Positions 33,861-42,845 of a stretch of 64,000 nucleotides of DNA are shown here, piece by piece. Position 1 is the stretch's first letter. Each line of letters starts with the position of its first letter. This stretch comes from Acinetobacter sp. C26M (GTDB taxonomy: Bacteria > Pseudomonadota > Gammaproteobacteria > Pseudomonadales > Moraxellaceae), in contig NZ_CP098478.1 in NCBI RefSeq assembly GCF_023702675.1, positions 434,001 to 498,000 of the forward strand. Direction: 5' to 3'. The notes under the pieces are model-generated. The model saw only the letters and a program-made list of their open reading frames with translations. It did not search any database and was not told the origin of the DNA. The translations under genes and the position numbers were made by a program.

Positions 33861-36800
33861 TTAAAAGTGATGAAATGAGCCAAATAGATGATCGGTTAGG
33901 CTTGTTAATGGTGATGAAACCGAAATGAGATCGGTAATGCTACCACCATTTGGATGAGGTTCTCCAGCTGCGATTCCAGAAGTACTAGAAGAAACTGTGC
34001 CCGTGATGATATTCAAAATGCTATCGATACTATTACCACCATTGTCATTATTCACATGAACAAGGTTGGTTAGTCCTTCAAGTACATTCCCACTACTGAA
34101 GATATTACTCATATTCTCTTGTAATAAATCGAGTGTTAGGTTGCCACTTCCAACAACAATTTGGATAGGTTGAGCAACGCCAGAAATCACGTCACTGCCA
34201 CCAATACCACCAGTAATACCGCTGAGAATGTCTGTTATTGAGCCAAGAGGACCACCGTCACCGCTGCCGATACCACCAGTAAGACCACCGATAATGCCTG
34301 TTACTGCGCCCAGAGGACCACCGTCACCGCCACCGATACCGCCAGTAATGCCACCGATGATTCCAGTGACTGCGCCAAGAGGACCGCCGTCACCACCGTC
34401 GATACCGCCAGTAAGACCACCGATAATGCCTGTTACAGCACCGAGAGGACCACCGTCACCACCGCCGATACCACCAGTAAGACCACCAATAATACCTGTG
34501 ACTGCGCCAAGAGGACCGCCGTCACCACCGTCGATACCGCCAGTAAGACCACCGATAATGCCTGTTACAGCACCGAGAGGACCACCGTCACCACCGCCGA
34601 TGCCGCCTGTGATACCGCCAATAATGTCAGTGACCGCGCCAAGAGGGCCGCCGTCACCACCGCCAATGCCACCCGTAAGACCACCGATAATACCTGTTAC
34701 TGCACCAAGAGGACCACCATCACCACCGCCGATGCCACCAGTAAGACCACCGATAATGCCTGTTACTGCGCCAAGAGGGCCGCCGTCACCGCCACCGATA
34801 CCGCCAGTAATGCCACCGATGATTCCAGTGACTGCGCCCAGAGGACCACCGTCACCACCGCCGATACCGCCAGTAAGACCACCGATGATTCCAGTGACTG
34901 CGCCAAGAGGACCACCGTCACCACCACCGATGCCACCAGTAAGACCACCGATGATTCCAGTGACTGCACCCAGAGGACCACCGTCACCACCACCGATACC
35001 GCCAGTAAGACCACCGATAATGCCCGTTACAGCACCGAGAGGACCACCGTCACCACCACCGATGCCATTAGTAAGACCACCAATAATGCCTGTGACTGCA
35101 CCGAGAGGACCGCCGTCACCACCGTCGATACCGCCAGTAAGACCACCGATAATGCCTGTTACAGCACCGAGAGGACCACCGTCACCACCACCGATGCCAT
35201 TAGTAAGACCACCAATAATACCTGTGACTGCGCCAAGAGGACCGCCGTCACCACCGTCGATACCGCCAGTAAGACCACCGATAATGCCTGTTACAGCACC
35301 GAGAGGACCACCGTCACCACCACCGATGCCATTAGTAAGACCACCAATAATACCTGTGACTGCGCCAAGAGGACCGCCGTCACCACCGCCAATGCCGCCA
35401 GTAATGCCACCGATGATTCCAGTGACTGCACCCAGAGGACCGCCGTCACCACCGCCGATGCCACCCGTAAGACCACCGATAATACCTGTTACTGCACCAA
35501 GAGGGCCGCCGTCACCGCCACCGATACCGCCAGTAATGCCACCGATGATTCCAGTGACTGCGCCCAGAGGACCACCGTCACCACCACCGATGCCACCCGT
35601 AAGACCACCGATAATGCCTGTTACTGCACCAAGAGGGCCACCGTCACCACCAATCACTCCACCAATTGTTCCAGTAATGATGTCGAGAGGATTGCCACCT
35701 CCACCACCGATTACACCGCCAACTAGACCAGTCACCAGATCAAGGGGACTGCCACCCTCACCACTGAGGACACCACCAACAATACCCGTGACAACATCAA
35801 TAGGGTTGTAGTCGCCACTAATAATGCCTTCTACGCTAGCGGTTACACCGCCGACTGCACCTGTGACAGTACCTAAGACACCTGTGCTGTCAGCATCACC
35901 AGTCACAACCGTGACGAGATTGGTTACAGGAGTAACTAGATCACCGTGAGAGATGCTATTTAGATCGAGTACAGAGATTGCATTGCCTGAGAAATTGATT
36001 GGAATGGTAATTGGAGTCACGACGTTGGTACCATCTCCAACGCCATTGCCGATACCATAGTTATGGTCGCCATTGCCTGCACCAATACCATTACCGATAC
36101 CACCAGATCCATTGCCAATCGAACCATTATTTTCGGTGTCATTGTCCTGGAAGTTATTATGTGTAGTCGTTGTAGCATTATTGGTTGAAGTTGAGGTTGC
36201 AGTACCAAATAAGGAAATGGCATTGCCAGAGAAGTTAACGGGGATTGCAATTGGTGCGACAAAGTTTGCGTCATCCGCAATACCATTGCCGATACCATAG
36301 TTATGTTCACCATTGCCTGATGCGATACCATTACCGATACCACCGCCAGAACCGACACCTGTACCGCTGCCGTTACTATTGTTGGTTGTATCATTGTCTT
36401 GGAAATTGTTATTGGTTGTCGTAGATGAATTATTGGTTGAATTTGCTGTCGCATTTCCAAAGATAGAGAAGGCATTACCTGATGCATTCACAGGCGTTGT
36501 GATCGGGATAATGATACTTGCGTCATCTGCAATACCATTGCCGATGCCGTAGTTGTGTTCACCATTACCTGAAGCGATACCATTACCAATACCGCCACCT
36601 AAGCCATCTGCACCGTTACCGCCGTTATTGCTGTTATTGGTTGTATCGTTGTCTTGAACATTGTTGTTGGTCGTGGTTGAAGAGTTATTTTGTGAATTTG
36701 AAGTTGCATCACCAAAGATTGAGAAGGCATTCCCTGATGCATTTAATGGTGTGGTAATTGGGATTACGATACTCGAATCATCTGCAATACCATTGCCAAT

Positions 36801-39800
36801 ACCGTAGTTATGCTCACCATTACCTGCGGCAATACCGTTCAGAATACCTCCAAGATCACTACCAGAACCGCTTGCTACGCCACCGTTATTGCTATTGTTG
36901 ATCGTATCGTTGTCTTGGAAATTGTTATTGGCTGTTGTAGAGGAGTTGTTAATTGAGTTTGATGTTGCATTACCAAAAATAGAGCCTGCATTACCAGAGA
37001 AATTAACAGGGCTTGTGATTGGAGCGACGACATTGGCATCACTGCCGATGCCATTACCAATACCAAAATTATGGTCTCCATTGCCAGAGCCAATACCATT
37101 GCCTATACCACCGCCAACGCCATTACCAGTAGTACCACCTACAACTGTGCCGTTATTACTATTGTTGGTTGTGTCATTATCTTGCAGGTTATTGGTTGTT
37201 GTGGTTGAGCCGTTATTGACAGATGTATTGGTTGTATCACCAAAGAAGGTCCAAGAGTTACCTAAACCGTTGACTGGCGCGGTAACAGGCATGGTTACAC
37301 TTGCGTCATCGCCATTACCATTGCCAATACCGTAGTTATGTTCACCATTCCCTGCACCAATACCATTGCCTATACCACCGCCAACACCATTACCTGTGGC
37401 TGTTCCAGTACCACCATTATTACTGTTGTTGGTGGTGTCGTTATCTAGCACAGTATTGGTTGTTGTGGTTGCTGCATTATTGTGGGACGCATTATTTGCA
37501 TCACCAACAAAAGAAAACTCATTCCCTAAACCATTGATCGGGGTGGTGACAGGTGTAACAACATCAACGTCATCACCATTGCCATTGCCAATACCATAGT
37601 TTTGTTCGCCATTACCTGCACCAACGCCACTAAGCAGTCCGCCTACACCGTTACCAGTACCACTACCAGCACCTGTACCATTGTTGCTATGGTTGATGTT
37701 GTCATTGTCTGAGACGATGTTGGTTGTATTGGTTGTTGCTGTATTGGTTGAGGTATTACCGAGATCATTCGGATCACAGTCATTATCCAGTCCAGAGATG
37801 TTGTTACCCATGAAATTGATTGGCGTTGTGACTGGAGATGTCCAATCGGCATCGTCGCCATTGCCATTGCCAATACCGTAATTATGCTCACCATTACCAG
37901 CACTTACACCATTGAGTAAGCCATCACCACCATTGCCTGTTGTTCCAGTGACACCAGTGCCATTGTTACTATTGTTGGTTGTGTCATTGTCTTGTACATA
38001 GTTGAGTGTGTTGGTAGAACCATTATTGACAGAACTAACATCGCCACCGCCGATAACACCCGCTGAATTACCTAAGACATGAACAGGTGTTGTCCATGGG
38101 GCAGTAATATCTACATCATCACCGTTACCATTGCCAATACCATAGTTTTGTTCGCCATTGCCTGCTGCTGGACCATTACCTAAACCACCAAGGCCATTAC
38201 CTGCATTTGTACCGATGCCATTGTTGCTATTGTTGGTTGTATCGTTGTCATAAACAATATTCGATGTATTGGTTGGCGCTGTATTGACGGAGTCTACATC
38301 ACCACCAACGCCCGCAACTGAGTTACCAAGAACTTGGACTGGTGTCGTAATGGGTGTCGTGACGCTGGCATCATCACCATTGCCATTGCCGATACCATAG
38401 TTGTGTTCATCATTGCCTGCAGAAACACCATTTAATAGACCGCCTGCACTGCCATTGCCTGTTGCACCAACACCACTGTTGCTGTTGTTGATGGTGTCGT
38501 TATCTTCGATCACGGTAGAGGCATTGGTCGGAGCAGTATTCACCGAATTAACATCACCACCACCAATTGCAGAAACTGAGTTGCCTAGACCTTGGACAGG
38601 CGAGGTCACAGGTATGGTGACACTTGCATCATCGCCATTACCATTGCCGATCCCATAGTTTTGTTCACCATTGCCTTCGGCTGGACCGTTGGCTATACCG
38701 CCAAAACCATTGCCAGCCACACCAGTGGCATGATTGCTATTGTTGGTTGTGTCATTGTCTTGAATATGTGTGGTCGATGTCGTTGCTGCAGTGTTGACAG
38801 AATTAACATCACCGCCACCAATACCATTCACTGAGTTACCTACAGCTTGTACAGGTGTGGTCCATGGTGTGGTGATATCTGCATCGTCACCATTGCCATT
38901 GCCGATACCGAAGTTATTTTCATCATTGCCTCCGGATACACCGTTGAGTAAACCACCCTCATTACCATTAGTCGCTGATCCAACCCCATTGTTGCTGTTG
39001 TTGGTTGTATCATTGTCTTGAATCGCTGTGCTTGAGTTGGTTGAAACATTGTTTACGGAATCGACATCGTTTGTGCCTATGCCTGAAACTGAATTGCCAA
39101 TTGTTTGGAATGGTACAGTGACGGGTGCAGTAAAGCTGGCATCGTCACCGTTGCCATTGCCGATCCCATAGTTCTGTTCACCATTACCAGCTGCTGGACC
39201 ATTGGCTAAACCGCCAGAACCATTGCCAAGGACGCCAGTTGCATTATTACTATTGTTGGTTGTGTCATTGTCTTGAATATTGGTGGTTGAAGTTGTGGTT
39301 GATGTATTGACCGAATCTACATCACCACCGCCAATTCCTGCAATTGAGTTGCCAACTGCTTGTACAGGTGTGGTCCATGGTGTGGTGATATCCACATCTT
39401 CACCATTACCATTACCAATACCGTAGTTATGTTCACCATTGCCAGCAGATACGCCATTTAATAAGCCACCATTGCTGCCATTTCCAGCTGCACCCACACC
39501 GTTATTACTGTTGTTAGTGGTGTCATTATCTTGAATCGTTGTCGCTGAACTTGTTGATGTATTGTTGGCAGAATCTACATCACCACCGCCAATCCCTGCG
39601 ACTGAATTACCAATAGTTTGGACTGGCACAGTGATTGGTGTTGTGACGCTGGCATCATCACCGTTACCATTGCCGATCCCATAGTTTTGTTGCCCGTTGC
39701 CTGCCGCTGGGCCGTTACCCAATCCACCAAGACCATTGCCGGTACCTGTTAGGCCTGTACCATTATTGCTATTATTTATGGTGTCATTGTCGTGGATTGT

Positions 39801-40934
39801 ACTGGAGGTACTGGTTGTTGATGTATTTACCGAATTGATATCGCCACCACCAATGCCTGCAACAGAATTACCCACTGCTTGAACAGGTGTGGTCCAAGGT
39901 ATGGTCACACTTGCATCATCACCGTTACCATTGCCAATACCATAGTTATGTTCACCATTCCCTGCACCAATGCCGTTAAGTAAACCAGCACCCACTCCAT
40001 TGCCCGTACCAGCTACACCAACGCCATTATTGCTGTTGTTGGTTGTATCATTGTCATCAATTACACTGCTATTTGTGGTTGAAGTGCTATTAATTCCATT
40101 GATATTACCACCACCTATCGCTGCGGCTGAGTTGCCGATTGCTTGGAATGGTGTCGTAACAGGTGTGGTGATACCAGCATCGTCGCCATTACCATTGCCA
40201 ATTCCATAATTTTGTTCGCCGTTACCAGCACCAATGCCATTTAATAGACCACCAGCGCTGCCGTTCCCAGCAGAACCTATGCCCGTATTACTATTGTTAG
40301 TCGTATCATTATCTTGAATTTGAGTTGAAGATGTTGTGGGTGATGTATTCACCGCGTTGATATCAGCACCGCCAACAGCAGCGATTGAATTACTGATTGC
40401 TTGGACTGGCGTGGTCCATGGCACTGTTACGCTGGCATCGTCAGCATTGCCATTTCCAACGCCATAATTATGTTCACCATTGCCTGCCGCGATACCATTT
40501 AATAAGCCACCAGCATTGCCATTGCCAGCTTGGGTACCTGTATTACTATTATTAACAATATCGTTATCGTGGATTTGAGTTGTTGATGTTGTTGGCGTTG
40601 TATTGGCCGTTGTAAGAGGTGTTGTCGTGCCTAGCCATGAAAATGAATTACTGAAAGGCTGGAACGCTGCTGTGAAAGAGGGGGTAAAGCTAAAATCGTT
40701 TGCGTTACCTAATCCTGGACCGTAGTTGTGACTACCATTCCCTGCCGCTATGTCGTTGAGCAAACCGCCATGACTCGTATTCGTACCACTATTTGTATGA
40801 GTAAGAGTGCTGCTGTCTTCGATGACTGTATTTTTTACAGTGGGTACAGTATTAACCGAAGAGGAGGATCCTTGGCTATTGCTAGAAAGAGACAGAATCC
40901 CTTTAATGGGTGATAAAATATTTTTAAATAACAT
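33861..40934 (-). CDS. Giant Asn/Gly-rich repeat protein 2 (2357 residues)
   Basis: I do not recognise a characterised family. The start MLFKNILSPIKGILS and the end (GIAAGEPHPNGGSITDLIS to LTDHLFGSFHHF) are shared with giant protein 1. Residues ~120-1600 contain 18 copies of an ~86-residue unit: IQDNDTTNNSNNG, a glycine/asparagine stretch, AGNGEHNYGIGNGNGDDA, then a beta-like stretch TTPVTTPVQAVGNSVAGIGG. Adjacent units alternate between GEH and GEQ types in the first half. Residues ~1760-2250 are about 22 copies of a 22-residue unit (GGPLGAVTGIIGGLTGG...). I find one cysteine only (DNDCDPND). There is no recognisable signal peptide, catalytic motif or RTX array. The beta-like part resembles the chaplin motif without its cysteines. 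A surface or extracellular structural role is inference. Confidence 0.85.
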   Translation of the reverse strand: MLFKNILSPIKGILSLSSNSQGSSSSVNTVPTVKNTVIEDSSTLTHTNSGTNTSHGGLLNDIAAGNGSHNYGPGLGNANDFSFTPSFTAAFQPFSNSFSWLGTTTPLTTANTTPTTSTTQIHDNDIVNNSNTGTQAGNGNAGGLLNGIAAGNGEHNYGVGNGNADDASVTVPWTTPVQAISNSIAAVGGADINAVNTSPTTSSTQIQDNDTTNNSNTGIGSAGNGSAGGLLNGIGAGNGEQNYGIGNGNGDDAGITTPVTTPFQAIGNSAAAIGGGNINGINSTSTTNSSVIDDNDTTNNSNNGVGVAGTGNGVGAGLLNGIGAGNGEHNYGIGNGNGDDASVTIPWTTPVQAVGNSVAGIGGGDINSVNTSTTSTSSTIHDNDTINNSNNGTGLTGTGNGLGGLGNGPAAGNGQQNYGIGNGNGDDASVTTPITVPVQTIGNSVAGIGGGDVDSANNTSTSSATTIQDNDTTNNSNNGVGAAGNGSNGGLLNGVSAGNGEHNYGIGNGNGEDVDITTPWTTPVQAVGNSIAGIGGGDVDSVNTSTTTSTTNIQDNDTTNNSNNATGVLGNGSGGLANGPAAGNGEQNYGIGNGNGDDASFTAPVTVPFQTIGNSVSGIGTNDVDSVNNVSTNSSTAIQDNDTTNNSNNGVGSATNGNEGGLLNGVSGGNDENNFGIGNGNGDDADITTPWTTPVQAVGNSVNGIGGGDVNSVNTAATTSTTHIQDNDTTNNSNHATGVAGNGFGGIANGPAEGNGEQNYGIGNGNGDDASVTIPVTSPVQGLGNSVSAIGGGDVNSVNTAPTNASTVIEDNDTINNSNSGVGATGNGSAGGLLNGVSAGNDEHNYGIGNGNGDDASVTTPITTPVQVLGNSVAGVGGDVDSVNTAPTNTSNIVYDNDTTNNSNNGIGTNAGNGLGGLGNGPAAGNGEQNYGIGNGNGDDVDITAPWTTPVHVLGNSAGVIGGGDVSSVNNGSTNTLNYVQDNDTTNNSNNGTGVTGTTGNGGDGLLNGVSAGNGEHNYGIGNGNGDDADWTSPVTTPINFMGNNISGLDNDCDPNDLGNTSTNTATTNTTNIVSDNDNINHSNNGTGAGSGTGNGVGGLLSGVGAGNGEQNYGIGNGNGDDVDVVTPVTTPINGLGNEFSFVGDANNASHNNAATTTTNTVLDNDTTNNSNNGGTGTATGNGVGGGIGNGIGAGNGEHNYGIGNGNGDDASVTMPVTAPVNGLGNSWTFFGDTTNTSVNNGSTTTTNNLQDNDTTNNSNNGTVVGGTTGNGVGGGIGNGIGSGNGDHNFGIGNGIGSDANVVAPITSPVNFSGNAGSIFGNATSNSINNSSTTANNNFQDNDTINNSNNGGVASGSGSDLGGILNGIAAGNGEHNYGIGNGIADDSSIVIPITTPLNASGNAFSIFGDATSNSQNNSSTTTNNNVQDNDTTNNSNNGGNGADGLGGGIGNGIASGNGEHNYGIGNGIADDASIIIPITTPVNASGNAFSIFGNATANSTNNSSTTTNNNFQDNDTTNNSNGSGTGVGSGGGIGNGIASGNGEHNYGIGNGIADDANFVAPIAIPVNFSGNAISLFGTATSTSTNNATTTTHNNFQDNDTENNGSIGNGSGGIGNGIGAGNGDHNYGIGNGVGDGTNVVTPITIPINFSGNAISVLDLNSISHGDLVTPVTNLVTVVTGDADSTGVLGTVTGAVGGVTASVEGIISGDYNPIDVVTGIVGGVLSGEGGSPLDLVTGLVGGVIGGGGGNPLDIITGTIGGVIGGDGGPLGAVTGIIGGLTGGIGGGDGGPLGAVTGIIGGITGGIGGGDGGPLGAVTGIIGGLTGGIGGGDGGPLGAVTGIIGGITGGIGGGDGGPLGAVTGIIGGLTNGIGGGDGGPLGAVTGIIGGLTGGIDGGDGGPLGAVTGIIGGLTNGIGGGDGGPLGAVTGIIGGLTGGIDGGDGGPLGAVTGIIGGLTNGIGGGDGGPLGAVTGIIGGLTGGIGGGDGGPLGAVTGIIGGLTGGIGGGDGGPLGAVTGIIGGLTGGIGGGDGGPLGAVTGIIGGITGGIGGGDGGPLGAVTGIIGGLTGGIGGGDGGPLGAVTGIIGGLTGGIGGGDGGPLGAVTDIIGGITGGIGGGDGGPLGAVTGIIGGLTGGIDGGDGGPLGAVTGIIGGLTGGIGGGDGGPLGAVTGIIGGLTGGIDGGDGGPLGAVTGIIGGITGGIGGGDGGPLGAVTGIIGGLTGGIGSGDGGPLGSITDILSGITGGIGGSDVISGVAQPIQIVVGSGNLTLDLLQENMSNIFSSGNVLEGLTNLVHVNNDNGGNSIDSILNIITGTVSSSTSGIAAGEPHPNGGSITDLISVSSPLTSLTDHLFGSFHHF
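34200..35660 (-). repeat. 66-bp tandem repeat array, about 22 copies, in giant gene 2
   Basis: Each unit encodes 22 residues around GGPLGAVTGIIGGLTGGI. Variants (GGIDGGD, TNGIGGGD, GGIGGGD) recur in blocks, for example the LTNG/LTGGIDG pair repeats at 35040-35340, which shows block duplication. The coding strand has repeated GGTGG-type runs. Confidence 0.93.
36000..40600 (-). repeat. 258-bp tandem repeat array, 18 copies, in giant gene 2
   Basis: The DNDTTNNSN box recurs 18 times with a spacing of about 86 codons. Copies differ by many synonymous and amino-acid changes, so this array is older than the 66-bp array. Alternating unit types point to duplication of two-unit blocks. Confidence 0.92.
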
Positions 40935-41428
40935 GTCGATATACCTATAATTATTGGAGTTTTATTTTATTAAGCCTTAATAATTATGTGACTCCTGTCC
41001 CATAATGTGTTTATTAGTATTTAATAGTTATCTAATTAAAGTCAATATTGTGCTTTGTATCATATTTTTAAGGGAGTATAAAAATAATAGAAAACAAAGA
41101 GATGTATTTTTTCAGCGAATTTATGACTAGTTCTTATTCGGAATGCTAATTCTTTATAGAAGTTATAAAGTCGATAGAAATATAAAATCATTAGAACCGA
41201 TATATTTAAAGTTTAATCATTTACTTAGGTGTGATTGAATGTTTGAAATAATTGAATATCTGTGTCGGACATTGACTGGAGAGATGTCTATGCTCATTCA
41301 AACATTAATCTGCTCGTTTTTTATTCCAATAGTCACTGGATGCCGAATCTATAGCCAGTTGAATGCAATCTTGTGAAAAAAGGCTTATCATTTGGTGGAA
41401 AGTGCGTATAATGCGCTCCATCAAATAT
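40935..41428 (-). promoter_or_regulatory. AT-rich gap between giant gene 2 and tRNA-Arg copy 3
   Basis: No gene is supported in these 494 bases. Near 40934 the sequence before the ATG (minus strand) contains TATAGGTAT, also found before giant gene 1, so the ribosome-binding region was duplicated with the gene. A TTGACT box is seen about 115 bases upstream on the minus strand without a convincing -10. On the plus strand TATAAT (41407-41412) with a GC-rich discriminator is a likely tRNA promoter. Confidence 0.5.
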
Positions 41429-41505
41429 GCGCTCATAGCTCAGCTGGATAGAGCACTTGGCTACGAACTAAGGGGTCGGGAGTTCGAATCTCTCTGAGCG
41501 CACCA
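41429..41505 (+). tRNA. tRNA-Arg (anticodon ACG), copy 3
   Basis: Identical in all 77 bases to the copies at 28555 and 28678, with encoded CCA. TATAAT at 41407-41412 is followed by the discriminator GCGCTCC. It lies 12,751 bp from copy 2 in the same orientation. Confidence 0.96.
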
Positions 41506-41517
41506 ATTTGAATAAAT

Positions 41518-41541
41518 AAACCGCTTAATTGCGGTTTTTTT
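41518..41541 (+). terminator. Terminator of tRNA-Arg copy 3
   Basis: AAACCGC (41518-41524) pairs with GCGGTTT (41531-41537) and T-run follows. The 30-base block is identical to that after copy 2. It lies just after the stop of the convergent SRPBCC gene. Confidence 0.9.
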
Positions 41542-41546
41542 GTGCC

Positions 41547-42845
41547 TCAAATTTTTGCTTTGATTTTTTGTACAAATACGGTATTACCGCCCACCGCAGG
41601 TAGTACGTCGTGATAAGGCAGACTGCGCATTGCTCTTAATAGAAAGGGAGCTTTTTCATCGATTTTCATTGCGCTGGTCATGGTCAATAAAGTCCCGTGG
41701 TTGAGTGAGTTCAGTTTCATTTTTCCTTTAATAAAACGTAGGTCACCGCCATTGGCATAAAAATTATTTTCATCTGCCTGCGGATAATTAAAACGTAATT
41801 TAAATGCGAACGGTATATTGATGACACCAAGGCCAACATTGACTTTAATATCTGCGTCCTGCTCTTGATTTTGAACAGGAGAGGCGATCACTTTTTTAAT
41901 CTGTCGAGGAAATAACTCTTGGTAGGCCAATGGACTCAGCCATTTTTGTAAAGGTTGAGGAGATTGCTTATAGAACTGATACGTGGTGGTGAAGCGCATT
42001 GTTTCCCGACCATGGGTATACAGCATACTGGTTGGTGCATGAATAATACTGACAGGTTGCTGAGCCGTTTGAATTAGTTGTGTGATTTTATTGAGCTGTT
42101 CTGCATTGAATTGTGTCGCTGGAATTTGTCCTGGGTTGAGTAGTATGGTTTCTTGTTTACTAAAACGGGTTCTTAATGCTTCTAATGTAAATGTATTGAC
42201 GCTACTCGGAATACCGGGTTTTACGTCAGGGATGGCATTAAGAATTTGCTTAAAAATAAATCCTTTGGGCTGATTTAAGTCACCCCACTGAGTTAAGGTG
42301 ATTAAAGTTCGGTTCTCGTCCAGAGCAAACCATTCAAATTTTCCGATTGCATAAGGAATAGGAGCGTCAATGACTAAATTGGCAATACTATTCGGCTTAA
42401 TCTGGTGTTGTAGGGTGACATCTTCATTAAAGTTGAGCACAGGAATTGGGGTCGGAATCGAGACACGATATTTCATTTGAATCGTGTTGCCAGATTGTTC
42501 CACTATTTTCGCCGATTTAAGCGTTGGGAATAAACCGACATAGTGGCTGAAGTCGGTCAGTGTTTTTGCCACTTGCTGTGTATTAACGGGAACAATGATC
42601 GATGCTGAAGTAAAACCAACACTAGGCTGAGGATTACTTTTCAGTGTGGGTAATGCTGTTTTTGTTGCAGGATGGCCATAAATAAAAATATTGTTTTGGG
42701 TGTAACTGGCTAAAAGTTGCGGACTATTTTGAAAGGGTTGTAGGGCACTTGGAATATTGTCTGTCCAAGGTAAGATTTGTGCCATACAGGATTGGGACAT
42801 TCCAAGTAAGAGACCACAATATAGCAGCACATTAGTATTAGCCAT
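41547..42845 (-). CDS. Secreted protein with two SRPBCC/START-like domains
   Basis: The protein is 432 residues from MANTNVLLYCGLLLG, which looks like a signal peptide ending near MAQ|ILPW. Residues ~75-225 fit a START-like lipid-binding fold (VPVNTQQVAKTLTDFSHYVG, then VEQSGNTIQMKYRVSIP); the part after ~280 shows weaker similar strands. Such proteins bind hydrophobic ligands. No catalytic residue is implied. GTG codons three and one codons upstream are alternative starts. It is convergent with tRNA-Arg copy 3. Confidence 0.7.
   Translation of the reverse strand: MANTNVLLYCGLLLGMSQSCMAQILPWTDNIPSALQPFQNSPQLLASYTQNNIFIYGHPATKTALPTLKSNPQPSVGFTSASIIVPVNTQQVAKTLTDFSHYVGLFPTLKSAKIVEQSGNTIQMKYRVSIPTPIPVLNFNEDVTLQHQIKPNSIANLVIDAPIPYAIGKFEWFALDENRTLITLTQWGDLNQPKGFIFKQILNAIPDVKPGIPSSVNTFTLEALRTRFSKQETILLNPGQIPATQFNAEQLNKITQLIQTAQQPVSIIHAPTSMLYTHGRETMRFTTTYQFYKQSPQPLQKWLSPLAYQELFPRQIKKVIASPVQNQEQDADIKVNVGLGVINIPFAFKLRFNYPQADENNFYANGGDLRFIKGKMKLNSLNHGTLLTMTSAMKIDEKAPFLLRAMRSLPYHDVLPAVGGNTVFVQKIKAKI

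Noticed and set aside
34200-35660. CRISPR-like regular repeats
   Set aside because: The spacing is regular (66 bp), but there are no unique spacers; every base belongs to an in-frame coding unit, and no cas genes are nearby.
34200-35660. RTX nonapeptide repeats (GGxGxDxUx) in the glycine-rich arrays
   Set aside because: GGIGGGDGG looks similar, but the period is 22 residues, not 9, there are no consecutive nonapeptides, and no hlyBD-type exporter genes are adjacent.
34228-35811. Long plus-strand open frame encoding a proline-rich repeat (PRGPPSPPPIPPV type), 527 codons
   Set aside because: It is the exact antisense of the 66-bp repeat array of giant gene 2. Because the unit is a multiple of three and low in stop codons, the shadow frame stays open. 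It has no ribosome-binding site and its sequence follows from the coding strand. The same holds for the open frames at 29229-33101.
28454-41541. Prophage or integrative element with recognisable integrase between the tRNA copies
   Set aside because: No integrase, transposase, phage structural or conjugation gene is present between the repeats; only the two giant genes are found. The tRNA bracketing is reported as an observation instead.
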